Assembly (NCBI GenBank): GCA_965221105.1
Contig: OZ244871.1
Location: 1-64,000 of the forward strand
DNA length: 64,000 nt
DNA from: GM7GCV1 sp965221105
GTDB taxonomy: Bacteria > Pseudomonadota > Gammaproteobacteria > Pseudomonadales > GM7GCV1
Direction: 5' to 3'
The notes under the pieces were generated by a model. The model was not told where the DNA came from. It was given only the letters and a program-made list of their open reading frames with translations, and searched no databases. Shown here in pieces: positions 24,481 to 34,375 of the stretch; the stretch's first letter is position 1, and every line of letters begins with the position of its first letter. Both the position numbers and the translations under genes were made by a program.

Positions 24481-25368
24481 ATGACGACTGTCAGCATGCG
24501 TGACATGTTGCAGGCTGGAGTGCATTTCGGCCACCAGACCCGCTTCTGGAACCCCAAGATGGAGCAGTACATATTCGGGGCTCGCAACAAGATTCACATC
24601 ATCAATCTGGAACAGACAGTTCCCGCCTTTAACGAAGCGCTTGCCTATCTTCAGCAACTCGCTTCAAGTAATAACAAGATTTTGTTTGTAGGTACCAAGC
24701 GTGCTGCAAGCCGTGTTATTCAGGAGCAGGCCGAGCGCGCCGGGATGCCCTATGTCAGCCACCGCTGGTTGGGTGGCATGCTCACCAATTACAAAACCAT
24801 CCGCGCTTCTATCAAGAAGTACCGCGAACTTGAGCAGCAAAAGAGCGACGGCACCTTCGACAAGCTCACCAAAAAAGAAGCACTGATGCGCCAGCGTGAA
24901 ATGGACAAACTCGAGCGATCTATTGGTGGTATCAAGGATATGGGCGGTTTACCCGATGCGCTCTTTGTAATCGATGTGGATCATGAGCGAATCGCCATTC
25001 AGGAAGCCAATAAACTTGGCGTTCCCGTCATAGGCGTTGTCGATACCAACAGTGAACCAGACGGGATCGATTTTGTTATTCCCGGGAATGACGATGCCAT
25101 CAGGGCGATCAAACTCTACGTCACCGCAGCTGCCGATGCGATTATCGCCGGCAAATCCGTCAATGCCCATTTCAGCTCGCGCGACGAGTTTATCGAAGTT
25201 GAGGAAGAGGAACATTCAGCTGTGGGTAACGAGGAGCCTTCAGCTGCTGAAGAGCCTGTAGTAAACGAGGAACCCTCAGCGAACCCAGCGCTTTCGTCCG
25301 AAGAAGACGCTCCTTCAGAGACTCCCGCTGCAGTGGCAGAAACCAGGGAAGACTCTGGCAAACAATAA
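24481..25368 (+). CDS. rpsB: 30S ribosomal protein S2 with acidic C-terminal tail
   Basis: Small-subunit protein S2. The ATG at 24481 gives MTTVSMRDMLQAGVHFGHQT, the usual S2 start. An in-frame ATG 42 bases upstream is not used by homologues. Conserved blocks WNPKMEQYIFGARN, HRWLGGMLTNYKTI, DVDHERIAIQEANKLG and IPGNDDAIRAIKLY are present. The protein has 295 residues against about 241 in E. coli. The surplus is a Glu/Pro/Ser/Ala tail containing NEEPSA twice, which is probably disordered. tsf follows, the conserved S2-EF-Ts pair. Confidence 0.97.
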   Translation: MTTVSMRDMLQAGVHFGHQTRFWNPKMEQYIFGARNKIHIINLEQTVPAFNEALAYLQQLASSNNKILFVGTKRAASRVIQEQAERAGMPYVSHRWLGGMLTNYKTIRASIKKYRELEQQKSDGTFDKLTKKEALMRQREMDKLERSIGGIKDMGGLPDALFVIDVDHERIAIQEANKLGVPVIGVVDTNSEPDGIDFVIPGNDDAIRAIKLYVTAAADAIIAGKSVNAHFSSRDEFIEVEEEEHSAVGNEEPSAAEEPVVNEEPSANPALSSEEDAPSETPAAVAETREDSGKQ

Positions 25369-25461
25369 TGGAGTGGGGAACTGTCCCCTCCTGCATATAT
25401 GAACACCTGGAACCTTGAACCATCCAGGTGGAACTGAACAACTACCGGGAGGAATCTTTCC

Positions 25462-26340
25462 ATGGCACAAGTAGCGGCTTCCCTTATTAAAGATCTCCGT
25501 GAGAGAACCGGTTTGGGGATGATGGAGTGCAAGAAAGCTCTGATCGGCGCCAGCGGTGACATTGATCTGGCCATTGAAAACCTGCGTAAATCCAGTGTGA
25601 TGAAGGCTGCGAAAAAGGCTGGTCGAGTTGCAGCAGAAGGCGTGGTTCTCGCTCGTGTCTCTGATGATGCACAATCAGCTGTTCTGGTTGAAGTAAACAG
25701 CGAAACAGATTTTGTCGCCCGCGATCAAGGGTTTATGGAGTTTGCCAATCAGGTAGCTGATGCCGCAGCCATTTCTGCAGTCGGAAGTGCTGAAGAGCTG
25801 ATGTCGAGTGATCTGGATGCTGCGCGAGAGGCGCTTGTCCAGAAAATTGGCGAGAATATCAGCGTACGTCGTCTGGCCAGGATCAGTACCCAGGGAATGG
25901 TGGCAGCCTATGTCCACGGGAATAATCGGATTGCAGTGCTTGTTGACCTCAGTGGGGGAGATGAGGCGCTTGCCCGAGATGTGGCTATGCATGTAGCGGC
26001 CGTGAATCCCCAAGTAGTAAAGCCGGAATTGATGCCTCAGGATGTACTTGATAAGGAGAGGGAAATTTTTAGTGTTCAAGCTGCTGAGTCAGGGAAACCA
26101 CCAGAAATCGTCGAGAAAATGGTTGCGGGCAGAATGCGCAAGTTTTTGGCAGAGAACAGTCTGACCGAGCAGGCATTCGTCAAGGATCCTGATCTGACGG
26201 TTGCAAGACTTCTGTCCCGGAACGGTGCCGATATCAACGGGTTTGTTCGTTATGAAGTTGGCGAAGGCATTGAAAAAGCAGAACAGGATTTTGCAGCAGA
26301 GGTTGCGAGGCAGGTACAGGGCGCCGGCGGTTTGGCTTAA
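25462..26340 (+). CDS. tsf: Translation elongation factor Ts
   Basis: Guanine-nucleotide exchange factor for EF-Tu. The N-terminal UBA-like domain and signature LIKDLRERTGLGMMECKKAL are clear, followed by AAEGVVLARV and VEVNSETDFVARDQGF, which contact EF-Tu. The HVAAVNPQVV region and a C-terminal module end the 292-residue protein (283 in E. coli). GGGAGGA lies upstream of the ATG. Its position between rpsB and pyrH is the standard one. Confidence 0.97.
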   Translation: MAQVAASLIKDLRERTGLGMMECKKALIGASGDIDLAIENLRKSSVMKAAKKAGRVAAEGVVLARVSDDAQSAVLVEVNSETDFVARDQGFMEFANQVADAAAISAVGSAEELMSSDLDAAREALVQKIGENISVRRLARISTQGMVAAYVHGNNRIAVLVDLSGGDEALARDVAMHVAAVNPQVVKPELMPQDVLDKEREIFSVQAAESGKPPEIVEKMVAGRMRKFLAENSLTEQAFVKDPDLTVARLLSRNGADINGFVRYEVGEGIEKAEQDFAAEVARQVQGAGGLA

Positions 26341-26432
26341 GCTGCGGTGTGGAGTGCCCGTGGCTGAAAGCGGGTATCATGAAACGAGGTTGGCCCCTTG
26401 GGGCCTGCCTGTACATTCGGGAAGTGGTAGCC

Positions 26433-27176
26433 ATGCCAAAATCAACAAGTCGGGAACGTAAATATAAGCGCATCCTGTTAAAACTGAGCGGAGAGGAGCT
26501 CACTGGTGAAGAGGGATATGGCATTGATCCCCAGGTACTGGACAAGATGGCACTGGAAATTGGCCAGCTTGTCGGTATCGGTGTTCAGGTCGGTCTGGTT
26601 GTTGGTGGTGGGAACCTCTTCCGAGGACAGACTCTCAGCGCAGCAGGACTCGACAGAGTCACCGGCGACCACATGGGAATGCTGGCAACAGTTATGAATG
26701 CACTCGCGCTTCGCGATGCTCTGGAGCGTTCCAATATAGCCAGTCATGTTATGTCGGCAATTCCCATTGGCGGTATTGTTGAACACTACGACCGTCGACT
26801 TGCAATGAAATATCTCTCACAGGGCGATGTGGTTATTTTCTCCGCTGGCACCGGTAATCCATTTTTTACAACGGATTCTGCGGCCTGCCTGAGAGGTATA
26901 GAGATTGAGGCCAGCCTGGTACTGAAAGCCACCAAGGTCGATGGGGTGTACGATAAGGATCCAATGAAATATCCGGAGGCCATCCTGTGCAGTCACTTGA
27001 CGTACGACGATGTGCTCAACAAAAAACTTGAAGTCATGGATCTGACCGCCATTTGTCTCTGTCGTGATCACGATATGCCTGTGAGGGTGTTCCGAATGGC
27101 CAAAGCTGGCGCATTGCTCAATATTGTAGTCGGTGAGCAGGAGGGAACCCTGATCGAGGAAAAAAGTCATGATTGA
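26433..27176 (+). CDS. pyrH: Uridylate kinase
   Basis: Phosphorylates UMP to UDP, supplying pyrimidine nucleotides for RNA and cell-wall precursors. The ATG at 26433 (MPKSTSRERKYKRILLKLSG) gives 247 residues, near the E. coli 241. An upstream in-frame ATG (26349) would add 28 unrelated residues. Conserved elements are LKLSGEEL, VVGGGNLFRG, DHMGMLATVMNALAL, FSAGTGNPFFTTDSAA and KVDGVYDKDP. The stop overlaps the frr start by eight bases. Confidence 0.96.
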   Translation: MPKSTSRERKYKRILLKLSGEELTGEEGYGIDPQVLDKMALEIGQLVGIGVQVGLVVGGGNLFRGQTLSAAGLDRVTGDHMGMLATVMNALALRDALERSNIASHVMSAIPIGGIVEHYDRRLAMKYLSQGDVVIFSAGTGNPFFTTDSAACLRGIEIEASLVLKATKVDGVYDKDPMKYPEAILCSHLTYDDVLNKKLEVMDLTAICLCRDHDMPVRVFRMAKAGALLNIVVGEQEGTLIEEKSHD

Positions 27177-27726
27177 AGATATTCGTTCTGAGACCATCGA
27201 GCGTATGGTCAAGTCTCTGGAAGCATTGCAGAACCATTTCAACCGGATTCGCACAGGACGAGCTCACCCAAGTATTCTGGACAGCATCCTGATCGAATAT
27301 TACGGAGCCAGTGTGCCTCTGAGTCAGGTCGCAAACATCAATGTTGAAGATGCGCGCACTCTGTCATTGACACCTTGGGAAAAGGCGTTGGTTCCAGACA
27401 TCGAAAAAGCAATCATGAAGTCGGATCTGGGCCTGAATCCCGCAACAGCAGGTGCGGTTATCCGAATACCCATGCCGCCCCTCACTGAAGAGACCCGACG
27501 TGGCTACACCAAACAGGCCCGGGCCGAGGCAGAGAACGCACGAGTGTCCATTCGCAACGCCCGGCGCGACGCGATGTCACTGCTCAAGGGACTTGAAAAG
27601 GACAAGGAAATCTCAGAGGATGAAGAACGTTGTGCGCAGGATGAAATTCAAAAAGTTACCGATGAATACATCGCCAAGGTCGAAGCGGCTCTTGAGGTCA
27701 AGGAAAAGGATCTGCTGGAAATCTAG
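27169..27726 (+). CDS. frr: Ribosome recycling factor
   Basis: Splits post-termination ribosomes together with EF-G and IF3. The 185 residues equal the E. coli length. The conserved core HFNRIRTGRAHPSILDSI, YYGASVPLSQVANINVEDAR, IRIPMPPLTEETRRGY and RNARRDA is intact, with a long C-terminal helix. It starts inside the last codons of pyrH, so translation is coupled. uppS follows nine bases later. Confidence 0.97.
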   Translation: MIEDIRSETIERMVKSLEALQNHFNRIRTGRAHPSILDSILIEYYGASVPLSQVANINVEDARTLSLTPWEKALVPDIEKAIMKSDLGLNPATAGAVIRIPMPPLTEETRRGYTKQARAEAENARVSIRNARRDAMSLLKGLEKDKEISEDEERCAQDEIQKVTDEYIAKVEAALEVKEKDLLEI

Positions 27727-27734
27727 GTTGTTCT

Positions 27735-28496
27735 GTGGCTGATACAGATTCAAACCCGAGCGAGATCCCCCAACACGTCGCCATCATCATGGATGGCAAC
27801 AATCGCTGGGCTAGGGCTCGCAACCTGAAAGGAATTGCCGGCCATCAGGCCGGAGCTGATCGTCTTGAAGATGTCATGCGGGGCTGCTTGGAGCGCGACA
27901 TCAGGGTTTTGACAGTCTTTGCATTCAGCAGTGAAAACTGGGCGCGCTCAAAGCAGGAAGTCAAGGCAGTCATGTCGTTGTTCGCCTCGACGCTGAAGCG
28001 CTACAGCACCGTACTGAAACAGGAGGATGTTGCGCTCAGGGTCATTGGTCGCAGGGACAGGTTTAGTCCGCACCTGCAGAAACTGATTGATGAGGTGGAA
28101 CAGGAAACTGCCTGCGGCAAATACACTCTGGTTGTTGCAGCGGACTATGGTGGGCGCTGGGATATCGCTCAGGCGTGTCAGGCAATCGCTGCGATGGCTT
28201 ATGCAAGGGAACTCCGGGTTGACGCGGTGGACGAGGAGCTGTTATCCAGTTATTGCGCTCTCGCAGATTTACCACCGGTAGATCTGTTGATTCGAACCGG
28301 GGCAGAATACCGCATAAGCAACTTCCTTCTCTGGCAAATCAGCTATTCGGAGCTTTATTTTGCAAACTGTTACTGGCCGGATTTTGACGGGGCCTGGTTG
28401 CGCAAGGCACTGAAGGACTACGCACGCAGACAGCGCCGTTTTGGAACCGACTTGACTGTGCCGGGCAGTCAATACGACAGCACTTCGGAGTGCTAA
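27735..28496 (+). CDS. uppS: Undecaprenyl diphosphate synthase (cis-prenyltransferase)
   Basis: Makes the C55 lipid carrier for peptidoglycan and O-antigen from FPP and IPP. A GTG start at 27735 gives 253 residues. The catalytic motif IIMDGNNRWA carries the essential aspartate, followed by GHQAGADRLEDVMRGC, FAFSSENWARS and the C-terminal LLIRTGAEYRISNFLLWQISYSELYF. The family usually has GGE.R.SNFLLWQ, so GAEYRISNFL is a small departure. It overlaps the cdsA start by seven bases. Confidence 0.96.
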   Translation: MADTDSNPSEIPQHVAIIMDGNNRWARARNLKGIAGHQAGADRLEDVMRGCLERDIRVLTVFAFSSENWARSKQEVKAVMSLFASTLKRYSTVLKQEDVALRVIGRRDRFSPHLQKLIDEVEQETACGKYTLVVAADYGGRWDIAQACQAIAAMAYARELRVDAVDEELLSSYCALADLPPVDLLIRTGAEYRISNFLLWQISYSELYFANCYWPDFDGAWLRKALKDYARRQRRFGTDLTVPGSQYDSTSEC

Positions 28497-29317
28497 CCGT
28501 GTTGGGGCAGCGTGCAGTGACAGCCGCGCTGTTGATCGCAGTGTTGCTGGCAACGCTTTTTGTACCGTGGCGACTGTTTCCGGTGCTAATCCTGTGTCTG
28601 TTGGGGCTTTCCGCTTGGGAATGGAGTTCTCTGGCGCGCTTCGGGAACCAGCGTGAGCGGGCATTCTATGTTGGAGGCACCGTACTCCTTTTTCTGGGCG
28701 TTCTGTGGTTTCAGGCCGAAATAATCGAGTTTGCATTTCAGATTTCTATACTGGTGTTCTTGATTTGGATCCTGTTCATTCCTCTGTTGGTGAGATTTCC
28801 AAAGACCAGGCCGATTTTTCAGAATCCTGTCATTGTCGCAGCGATGGGCGTCGTTATTCTGCTTTCGACCTCGTCGGGCCTGCTCTGGCTGGAGGCCCAC
28901 GATCCGGGTCCCTGGCGTGTTCTCTGTCTGTTAGCGATTGTTTCACTGGCCGATTCCGGTGCCTATTTCGTCGGAAGACGGTGGGGGAAACACAAATTGG
29001 CGCCCGAAATCAGCCCCGACAAGACATGGGAGGGCGTCTACGGCGGTCTGCTGGCAAATTTCCTGTTTGCGCTTCTGTTGGTGTTTGGCTTGAATATGAG
29101 GCCAGAACAGGGTTTCCTGGTAGTGCTCGCAGTTCTTCTGACCAGCATTCTATCAATTGAAGGCGATTTGCTGGAGAGTGCCATCAAACGCAGTCATGGA
29201 GTCAAGGATAGTGGAACCATCCTGCCGGGGCATGGCGGTATGCTGGACCGGATTGACGGTGTCAGCGCCGCGACTCCCTGTTTTATTTTCTGTATCCTCT
29301 ACTTTCCATTGGAGTAG
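28490..29317 (+). CDS. cdsA: Phosphatidate cytidylyltransferase
   Basis: Membrane enzyme making CDP-diacylglycerol, the branch point of phospholipid synthesis. The 275-residue protein has about eight membrane spans. The family signature is present near the C-terminus as SAIKRSHGVKDSGTILPGHG followed by GMLDRIDG, preceded by DKTWEGVYGG. GTG codons at 28490 and 28499 are both possible starts, and both are near the uppS stop. The spacing and order with uppS and dxr are standard. Confidence 0.95.
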   Translation: MLTVLGQRAVTAALLIAVLLATLFVPWRLFPVLILCLLGLSAWEWSSLARFGNQRERAFYVGGTVLLFLGVLWFQAEIIEFAFQISILVFLIWILFIPLLVRFPKTRPIFQNPVIVAAMGVVILLSTSSGLLWLEAHDPGPWRVLCLLAIVSLADSGAYFVGRRWGKHKLAPEISPDKTWEGVYGGLLANFLFALLLVFGLNMRPEQGFLVVLAVLLTSILSIEGDLLESAIKRSHGVKDSGTILPGHGGMLDRIDGVSAATPCFIFCILYFPLE

Positions 29318-29340
29318 TCAGTTGACTGGGAGACAGTCTA

Positions 29341-30504
29341 TTGAATAATGTTCTCATTTTCGGGTCTACCGGCTCTGTGGGTATCAGTACCCTGGAGGTT
29401 ATCGCGAACAATCCTTCCAGATTTAGAGTCTGGGGTATCGCAGCAAACAGCAACGATGCCGTTGTTATCGAGCAGATTGAGCGGTATTCACCTCAGTATG
29501 TGGTGATGCGCGATACTGGAGCTGCTGAAAGGGTCTCCGCATACGTCAGGCACAAGCAAATCGGAGTTGAGGTACTGGCAGGGGATGACTCTCTGGTGCG
29601 CCTCGCGTCGGCTGAGCCTGTGGACATCGTTATGGCTGCGATTGTCGGTGCTGCCGGGCTGAAGTCAACACTGGCGGCAGTAAGCGCGGGCAAGCGTGTA
29701 TTGCTGGCAAATAAGGAATCACTGGTTTGTGCCGGCAAGCTCTTTATGAGTGCAGTGGAATGCGGTGGTGCCACCCTGATGCCCGTGGACAGTGAGCATA
29801 ACGCTATATTCCAGTGCCTGCCTCAGGGTGCCATGGACGCAACGGCCGTCACAAAAATAATTCTCACTGGATCAGGTGGGCCATTTCGCAACTGGTCAGC
29901 GGAGCGGTTAAAGACGGTAACCCCTGCGCAGGCGTGCCAGCATCCAAACTGGGATATGGGGCAAAAGATTTCTGTGGATTCTGCAACCATGATGAATAAG
30001 GGGCTGGAGTATATAGAGGCCTGCTGGCTGTTTGGTGTGAGCCCGAATCAGATAGAAATCCTGCTCCACCCACAGAGCCTCATTCATTCCATGGTCTACT
30101 ATCGGGACGGTTCTATCCTGGCGCATATGGGTGTTCCTGATATGAAGACGCCTATTGCCCATGCGCTAAGCTGGCCTGAACGCATTGATTCTGGAGTTGC
30201 TGAGGCAGATTTTTCTGCCTGGGACCTGCAATTTGAGCATCCCGATTTGCAGGCCTACCCTTGTTTGGAAATTGCACTTGACGTCGCCCGGGAAATGGGA
30301 GCGGCACCAACAGTCATGAATGCTGCCAATGAAGTGGCGGTGCAGTCTTTCCTGGACAGGAAAATAGGCTTCACCGCGATCGCTGGACTCATATCCGGCA
30401 GTCTGAATCGGCTGAGCCCGGGGGAACCCGCATCAATTGAAGAAGTCCTAGAGATCGACGCTGAAGCGCGCGCTGTCGCACAACAGCTGGCAGACGGCTG
30501 TTAG
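29341..30504 (+). CDS. dxr: 1-deoxy-D-xylulose 5-phosphate reductoisomerase
   Basis: Second step of the MEP isoprenoid pathway, which feeds uppS upstream. A TTG start at 29341 lies behind GGGAGA. The NADPH-binding loop FGSTGSVGISTLEVI opens the 387-residue protein. ANKESLVCAG, PVDSEHNAIFQCL (metal and substrate site), TGSGGPFRNW, HPNWDMGQKISVDSATMMNKGLE and HPQSLIHSMV follow. All catalytic segments are intact. Confidence 0.96.
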   Translation: MNNVLIFGSTGSVGISTLEVIANNPSRFRVWGIAANSNDAVVIEQIERYSPQYVVMRDTGAAERVSAYVRHKQIGVEVLAGDDSLVRLASAEPVDIVMAAIVGAAGLKSTLAAVSAGKRVLLANKESLVCAGKLFMSAVECGGATLMPVDSEHNAIFQCLPQGAMDATAVTKIILTGSGGPFRNWSAERLKTVTPAQACQHPNWDMGQKISVDSATMMNKGLEYIEACWLFGVSPNQIEILLHPQSLIHSMVYYRDGSILAHMGVPDMKTPIAHALSWPERIDSGVAEADFSAWDLQFEHPDLQAYPCLEIALDVAREMGAAPTVMNAANEVAVQSFLDRKIGFTAIAGLISGSLNRLSPGEPASIEEVLEIDAEARAVAQQLADGC

Positions 30505-30557
30505 ATGCGTCATCAATGTAAGCACACAGAATACAAGGGGTAGATCTCGCACATTCG

Positions 30558-31937
30558 ATGGAAATTCTGGAGATCATTTTTTATGCGCTTGTGGCGCTGT
30601 TTGTGCTGGTGACTGTGCACGAGTACGGGCACTATTGGGTGGCACGACGCTGCAACGTGCAAGTTGAGCGGTTTTCTATCGGGTTTGGCAAACCTCTGCT
30701 CATCTGGAATCGAGGTGGGACAGAGTTTGTGTTGGCCGCCATCCCGCTGGGAGGATACGTCAAAATGTACGGTGAAGCCGCCCACCAAGAGGATGTAACT
30801 GAGGAAACCCGGTATCTGAGCTTCAGACACAAGACAGTGTGGCAGCGTATTGCAATCGTATCCGCGGGCCCCCTGGCAAATCTGATTCTGGCCGTGACAG
30901 CCTATTTCCTGGTGTTTTGGGGTGGACTCCCTGGTGTAGCACCCATCGTTGAGCATGTGACAGCGGGATCGATTGCCGAACAGTCCGGATTGCCATCACA
31001 TTCTGAAATACTCGCCGTTGATGGGGTACCGGTATACACCTGGTCCGATGTGATAGATGGGTTGATCAAGCGCGTAGGGGAATCCGGCGAGCTGGAACTG
31101 GAGGCTGCGAGTTACATTCTCCCATCCGGTCCATCAGGGTACGAGGTGCCTGCCCAGCTGTACGAGTTGCAGATCGAGAAGTGGCTTGGGGACAGCGATG
31201 ACCCCGATCTTCTCGGCTCTCTTGGCCTGGTCCCCTATAATCCAAAAATTGAGCCCTTGGTCGGACAGGTGCTCGATAACAGTCCGGCCGCAGCGGCCGG
31301 TCTGAGCCCCGGAGACAGAATTGTTGAGACCGATGAACTGCCCATCACGGAATGGGAGCAGTGGCGTGCCATCGTCCGCGAGTCTCCCGGTAAGGATCTC
31401 AACGTTCTGGTGTCGAGGGACGGACAGATATATCAGCTCAGATTGCGCCCCGACATCGTGGATGAAGAGGGCGGGCAAGTTGGTCTGGCGGGTGTGGCGC
31501 CCCGGCCCCCTGAATGGCCTGAGGAACTGCTCAGGGAACGAGAATACGGTTTTGTCTCTGCCTGGGCTGCAGCGCTGAACAAAACTGCGTCCAACAGCCT
31601 GTTTGTACTGGATTCTCTCGGGAAACTGGTGAGCGGACAGGTATCCACCAAATCGCTGGGAGGCCCAGTGTCCATTGCCAAGTTTGCCGGTGCCTCCGCG
31701 GATGCCGGATGGCAGTCATTTTTATCGTTTCTGGCAATTATGAGCGTCATGCTGGGTGTCATGAATCTTCTTCCAATACCGATCCTCGACGGTGGTCATC
31801 TCATGTTTTACGCTATCGAGGTGCTCAAGGGATCACCCCTGAGCGACGCTGTTCAGGGCGCAGCAATGCGACTGGGCATGTCGATAGTGTTAGGGATTAT
31901 GGTATTAGCTCTGTACAATGATTTTATGCGCTTGTAA
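30558..31937 (+). CDS. rseP: Site-2 zinc metalloprotease RseP
   Basis: Intramembrane protease that cuts anti-sigma factor RseA in the sigma-E envelope stress response and clears signal peptides. The zinc site HEYGH (His21, Glu22, His25) is in the first membrane helix. The second motif, LPIPILDGGH, is in the third. Two periplasmic PDZ domains lie between them (GVAPIVEHVTAGSIAEQSG and QVLDNSPAAAAGLSPGD). Length (459) is close to E. coli (450). It is placed between dxr and bamA as usual. Confidence 0.96.
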   Translation: MEILEIIFYALVALFVLVTVHEYGHYWVARRCNVQVERFSIGFGKPLLIWNRGGTEFVLAAIPLGGYVKMYGEAAHQEDVTEETRYLSFRHKTVWQRIAIVSAGPLANLILAVTAYFLVFWGGLPGVAPIVEHVTAGSIAEQSGLPSHSEILAVDGVPVYTWSDVIDGLIKRVGESGELELEAASYILPSGPSGYEVPAQLYELQIEKWLGDSDDPDLLGSLGLVPYNPKIEPLVGQVLDNSPAAAAGLSPGDRIVETDELPITEWEQWRAIVRESPGKDLNVLVSRDGQIYQLRLRPDIVDEEGGQVGLAGVAPRPPEWPEELLREREYGFVSAWAAALNKTASNSLFVLDSLGKLVSGQVSTKSLGGPVSIAKFAGASADAGWQSFLSFLAIMSVMLGVMNLLPIPILDGGHLMFYAIEVLKGSPLSDAVQGAAMRLGMSIVLGIMVLALYNDFMRL

Positions 31938-31992
31938 GGTCGCCACCTCTCAACTCCACATCTGCAGTTTCCCGATTTCCAATTCACCATAT

Positions 31993-34353
31993 ATGAGAGC
32001 CATCAGATACATTCTGTTTGCAGCCCTGTTATCCCCCGGGTCTGCATGTGCCAAGGCATTCACTGTTGAAGACCTTCGCATCGAGGGCCTGCAGCGCGTC
32101 TCTGCCGGCTCGGTTTTCTCTGCCGTACCCGTTCAGGTGGGAGATCTTGCGGATCAATCAATGATCCAGGACAGCATACGTGCGCTGTTTCGAACCGGGT
32201 TCTTTAGCGACATTCTGGTATATCGGGATGAAAATGTCCTGGTCATTCAGGTCTCGGAAAGACCTGCCATTTCCGAGATCAATATAGAAGGCAACAAGGT
32301 TATCAAGGACGATGATCTGTTCAGATCCCTGCGTGAAAACGGACTATCAGAGGGTCAGATATTCAGGCCCGCTACCCTTGATGGTTTGAGCAAGGCACTG
32401 AGTCGCGAGTACGTATCCCAGGGACATTACAGTGCGACGCTGGAGACCGAACTGCGTGAACTGCCTCGCAATCGCGTGGCAATTGATATCGATATCGATG
32501 AAGGGAGTAAAGCCAGGATCAAGGAAATCAATTTTGTCGGAAACAGGGAGTATTCCGACAAGCAACTTCTGGATATTTTTAGCCTGCAAACCTCAGGCTG
32601 GTTTACTTGGATAACGGGCAAGGACAAGTACTCGCGCGAGAAACTTTCGGGTGACCTGGAAGCCCTTGAGGCACACTATCTGGACTTGGGTTATCTGCGT
32701 TTTAATATAGCCTCCACACAGGTCTCCGTCAGCCCGGACAAGGAGGCCGTGTATATCACCGTCAATCTGAAGGAAGGTGATGTCTACAACGTCAGCCTGG
32801 TTGGATTGTTGGGCGATCTGATCGTGTCTGAGGAAGAGTTGCTCGAGTACATACTTCTTAGTGAGGGGGAAAATTTTTCTCAGAGCCAGCTTACACGTAC
32901 CAAGGAGATCATGACCAACCGGCTCGGAAATGAAGGGTATACCTTCGCTGAGGTGGAAGAGATACTGGATATTGACGATGAGGCCAACACGGTTGGACTC
33001 ACCTTTTTTGTTGATCCCAAGCAACGTGCCTATGTGAGACGGATCGAATTCAGAGGAAATACCCGAACCGAGGGTGAGGTTCTGCGTCGCGAGATGCGCC
33101 AGTTCGAATCTGCGGCGGCCTCCAATCAGCTTATTGAATATGGCAAAGTCCGCCTTGATCGGCTTGGCTTTTTCAAGGAAGTTGAATCCGAGACCGTTCC
33201 GGTGCCCGGAACCAGCGACCAGATTGATGTTATCTACTCTGTTGAAGAACAGAATTCCGGCAGTATCAGCGCCAGCATCGGTTTTGCGCAAAATCGGGGG
33301 GCCATCCTCGGACTGAATCTGCAGGAGAACAACTTTCTGGGAACGGGCAATCGTGTCGGCATCGGTGTGAACAGGAGTACATATCAGCAGGCTCTCAATC
33401 TCAGCTATACTGACCCCTACTTTACTGAAGATGGAGTTAGTGCAGGCTATTCGATCTATCTCCGGGAGGTCGATTATGGCGACCTTGATATCGCGACCTA
33501 TACCACCGATATTCTCGGGTTAAGTGTGAACTATAGCTATCCCCTGTCAGAGATTTCAAGGATATCTGCCGGCTTTGGGTACGAAAATCTAAAGATCGAT
33601 CTGGGGAGTCGCGCCTCGGGCGAGATCGAAGAGTTTGTTTCTGAAGACACCGGTTTTGATCAATGGAAGATAAATGCTGGCTGGTTGCGCAGCACATTGA
33701 ACCGGGGCATATTTGCTGACCGGGGCAGTCGTCAGTCAATCGTGATAGAAGCCGCGATTCCCGGTAGCGATGCTCCCTATCTGAAAATAGGCTATGAGGG
33801 CCAGAAATATGTCCACCTCTTTGGACCCTGGACCATGCGCTTCAGGACCGAACTGGGCTACGGCTTAAGCCTGGACAGTGGTCGTCGGCTGCCTTTTTTC
33901 GAGAACTATTACGCTGGTGGCTTTGGTTCGGTTCGTGGTTTTGAAAGCAACACCCTTGGCCCCAGGGAGTCTCCTGCTTTTCAGGAGGAAGCAGATGGCA
34001 GCATCACTTATCTCGACGATGCTGACCCTATCGGAGGTAATGTTCTGATTACCGGTTCTGCCGAGATCTTGATTCCGCTGCCGTTTGTGCCCGACCAGAG
34101 ATCTGTTCAGGCGGTAGCCTTTTTTGACGCCGGGAATGTCTTCGATACGGATTGCGGTCCGCGTCAGGTGTTCTGTTATAAGCCTGACCTCAATGAGCTC
34201 AGGTATTCCTACGGTTTTGGGTTTACCTGGCTGAGCGGTTTTGGCCCCATGTCGTTCGCAATTGGTCGTGGCGAAAATGGTGCCACGGGATCATCAAACG
34301 TCGAGCCCGAGGAGACCGAATTCTTCCAGTTTTCTCTCGGCCAGACCTTTTAA
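31993..34353 (+). CDS. bamA: Outer membrane protein assembly factor BamA
   Basis: Core of the BAM machine that inserts beta-barrel proteins into the outer membrane. The ATG at 31993 gives 786 residues with a signal peptide (RAIRYILFAALLSPGSACAKA). An in-frame ATG at 31918 would remove it from the N-terminus. Five POTRA domains begin at FTVEDLRIEGLQRVS. The barrel contains the lid-loop motif GSVRGFESN, and the chain ends in phenylalanine (FSLGQTF), the outer-membrane targeting signal. skp follows 22 bases downstream. Confidence 0.97.
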   Translation: MRAIRYILFAALLSPGSACAKAFTVEDLRIEGLQRVSAGSVFSAVPVQVGDLADQSMIQDSIRALFRTGFFSDILVYRDENVLVIQVSERPAISEINIEGNKVIKDDDLFRSLRENGLSEGQIFRPATLDGLSKALSREYVSQGHYSATLETELRELPRNRVAIDIDIDEGSKARIKEINFVGNREYSDKQLLDIFSLQTSGWFTWITGKDKYSREKLSGDLEALEAHYLDLGYLRFNIASTQVSVSPDKEAVYITVNLKEGDVYNVSLVGLLGDLIVSEEELLEYILLSEGENFSQSQLTRTKEIMTNRLGNEGYTFAEVEEILDIDDEANTVGLTFFVDPKQRAYVRRIEFRGNTRTEGEVLRREMRQFESAAASNQLIEYGKVRLDRLGFFKEVESETVPVPGTSDQIDVIYSVEEQNSGSISASIGFAQNRGAILGLNLQENNFLGTGNRVGIGVNRSTYQQALNLSYTDPYFTEDGVSAGYSIYLREVDYGDLDIATYTTDILGLSVNYSYPLSEISRISAGFGYENLKIDLGSRASGEIEEFVSEDTGFDQWKINAGWLRSTLNRGIFADRGSRQSIVIEAAIPGSDAPYLKIGYEGQKYVHLFGPWTMRFRTELGYGLSLDSGRRLPFFENYYAGGFGSVRGFESNTLGPRESPAFQEEADGSITYLDDADPIGGNVLITGSAEILIPLPFVPDQRSVQAVAFFDAGNVFDTDCGPRQVFCYKPDLNELRYSYGFGFTWLSGFGPMSFAIGRGENGATGSSNVEPEETEFFQFSLGQTF

Positions 34354-34375
34354 TCGAATACGAGGTACAACTTTA

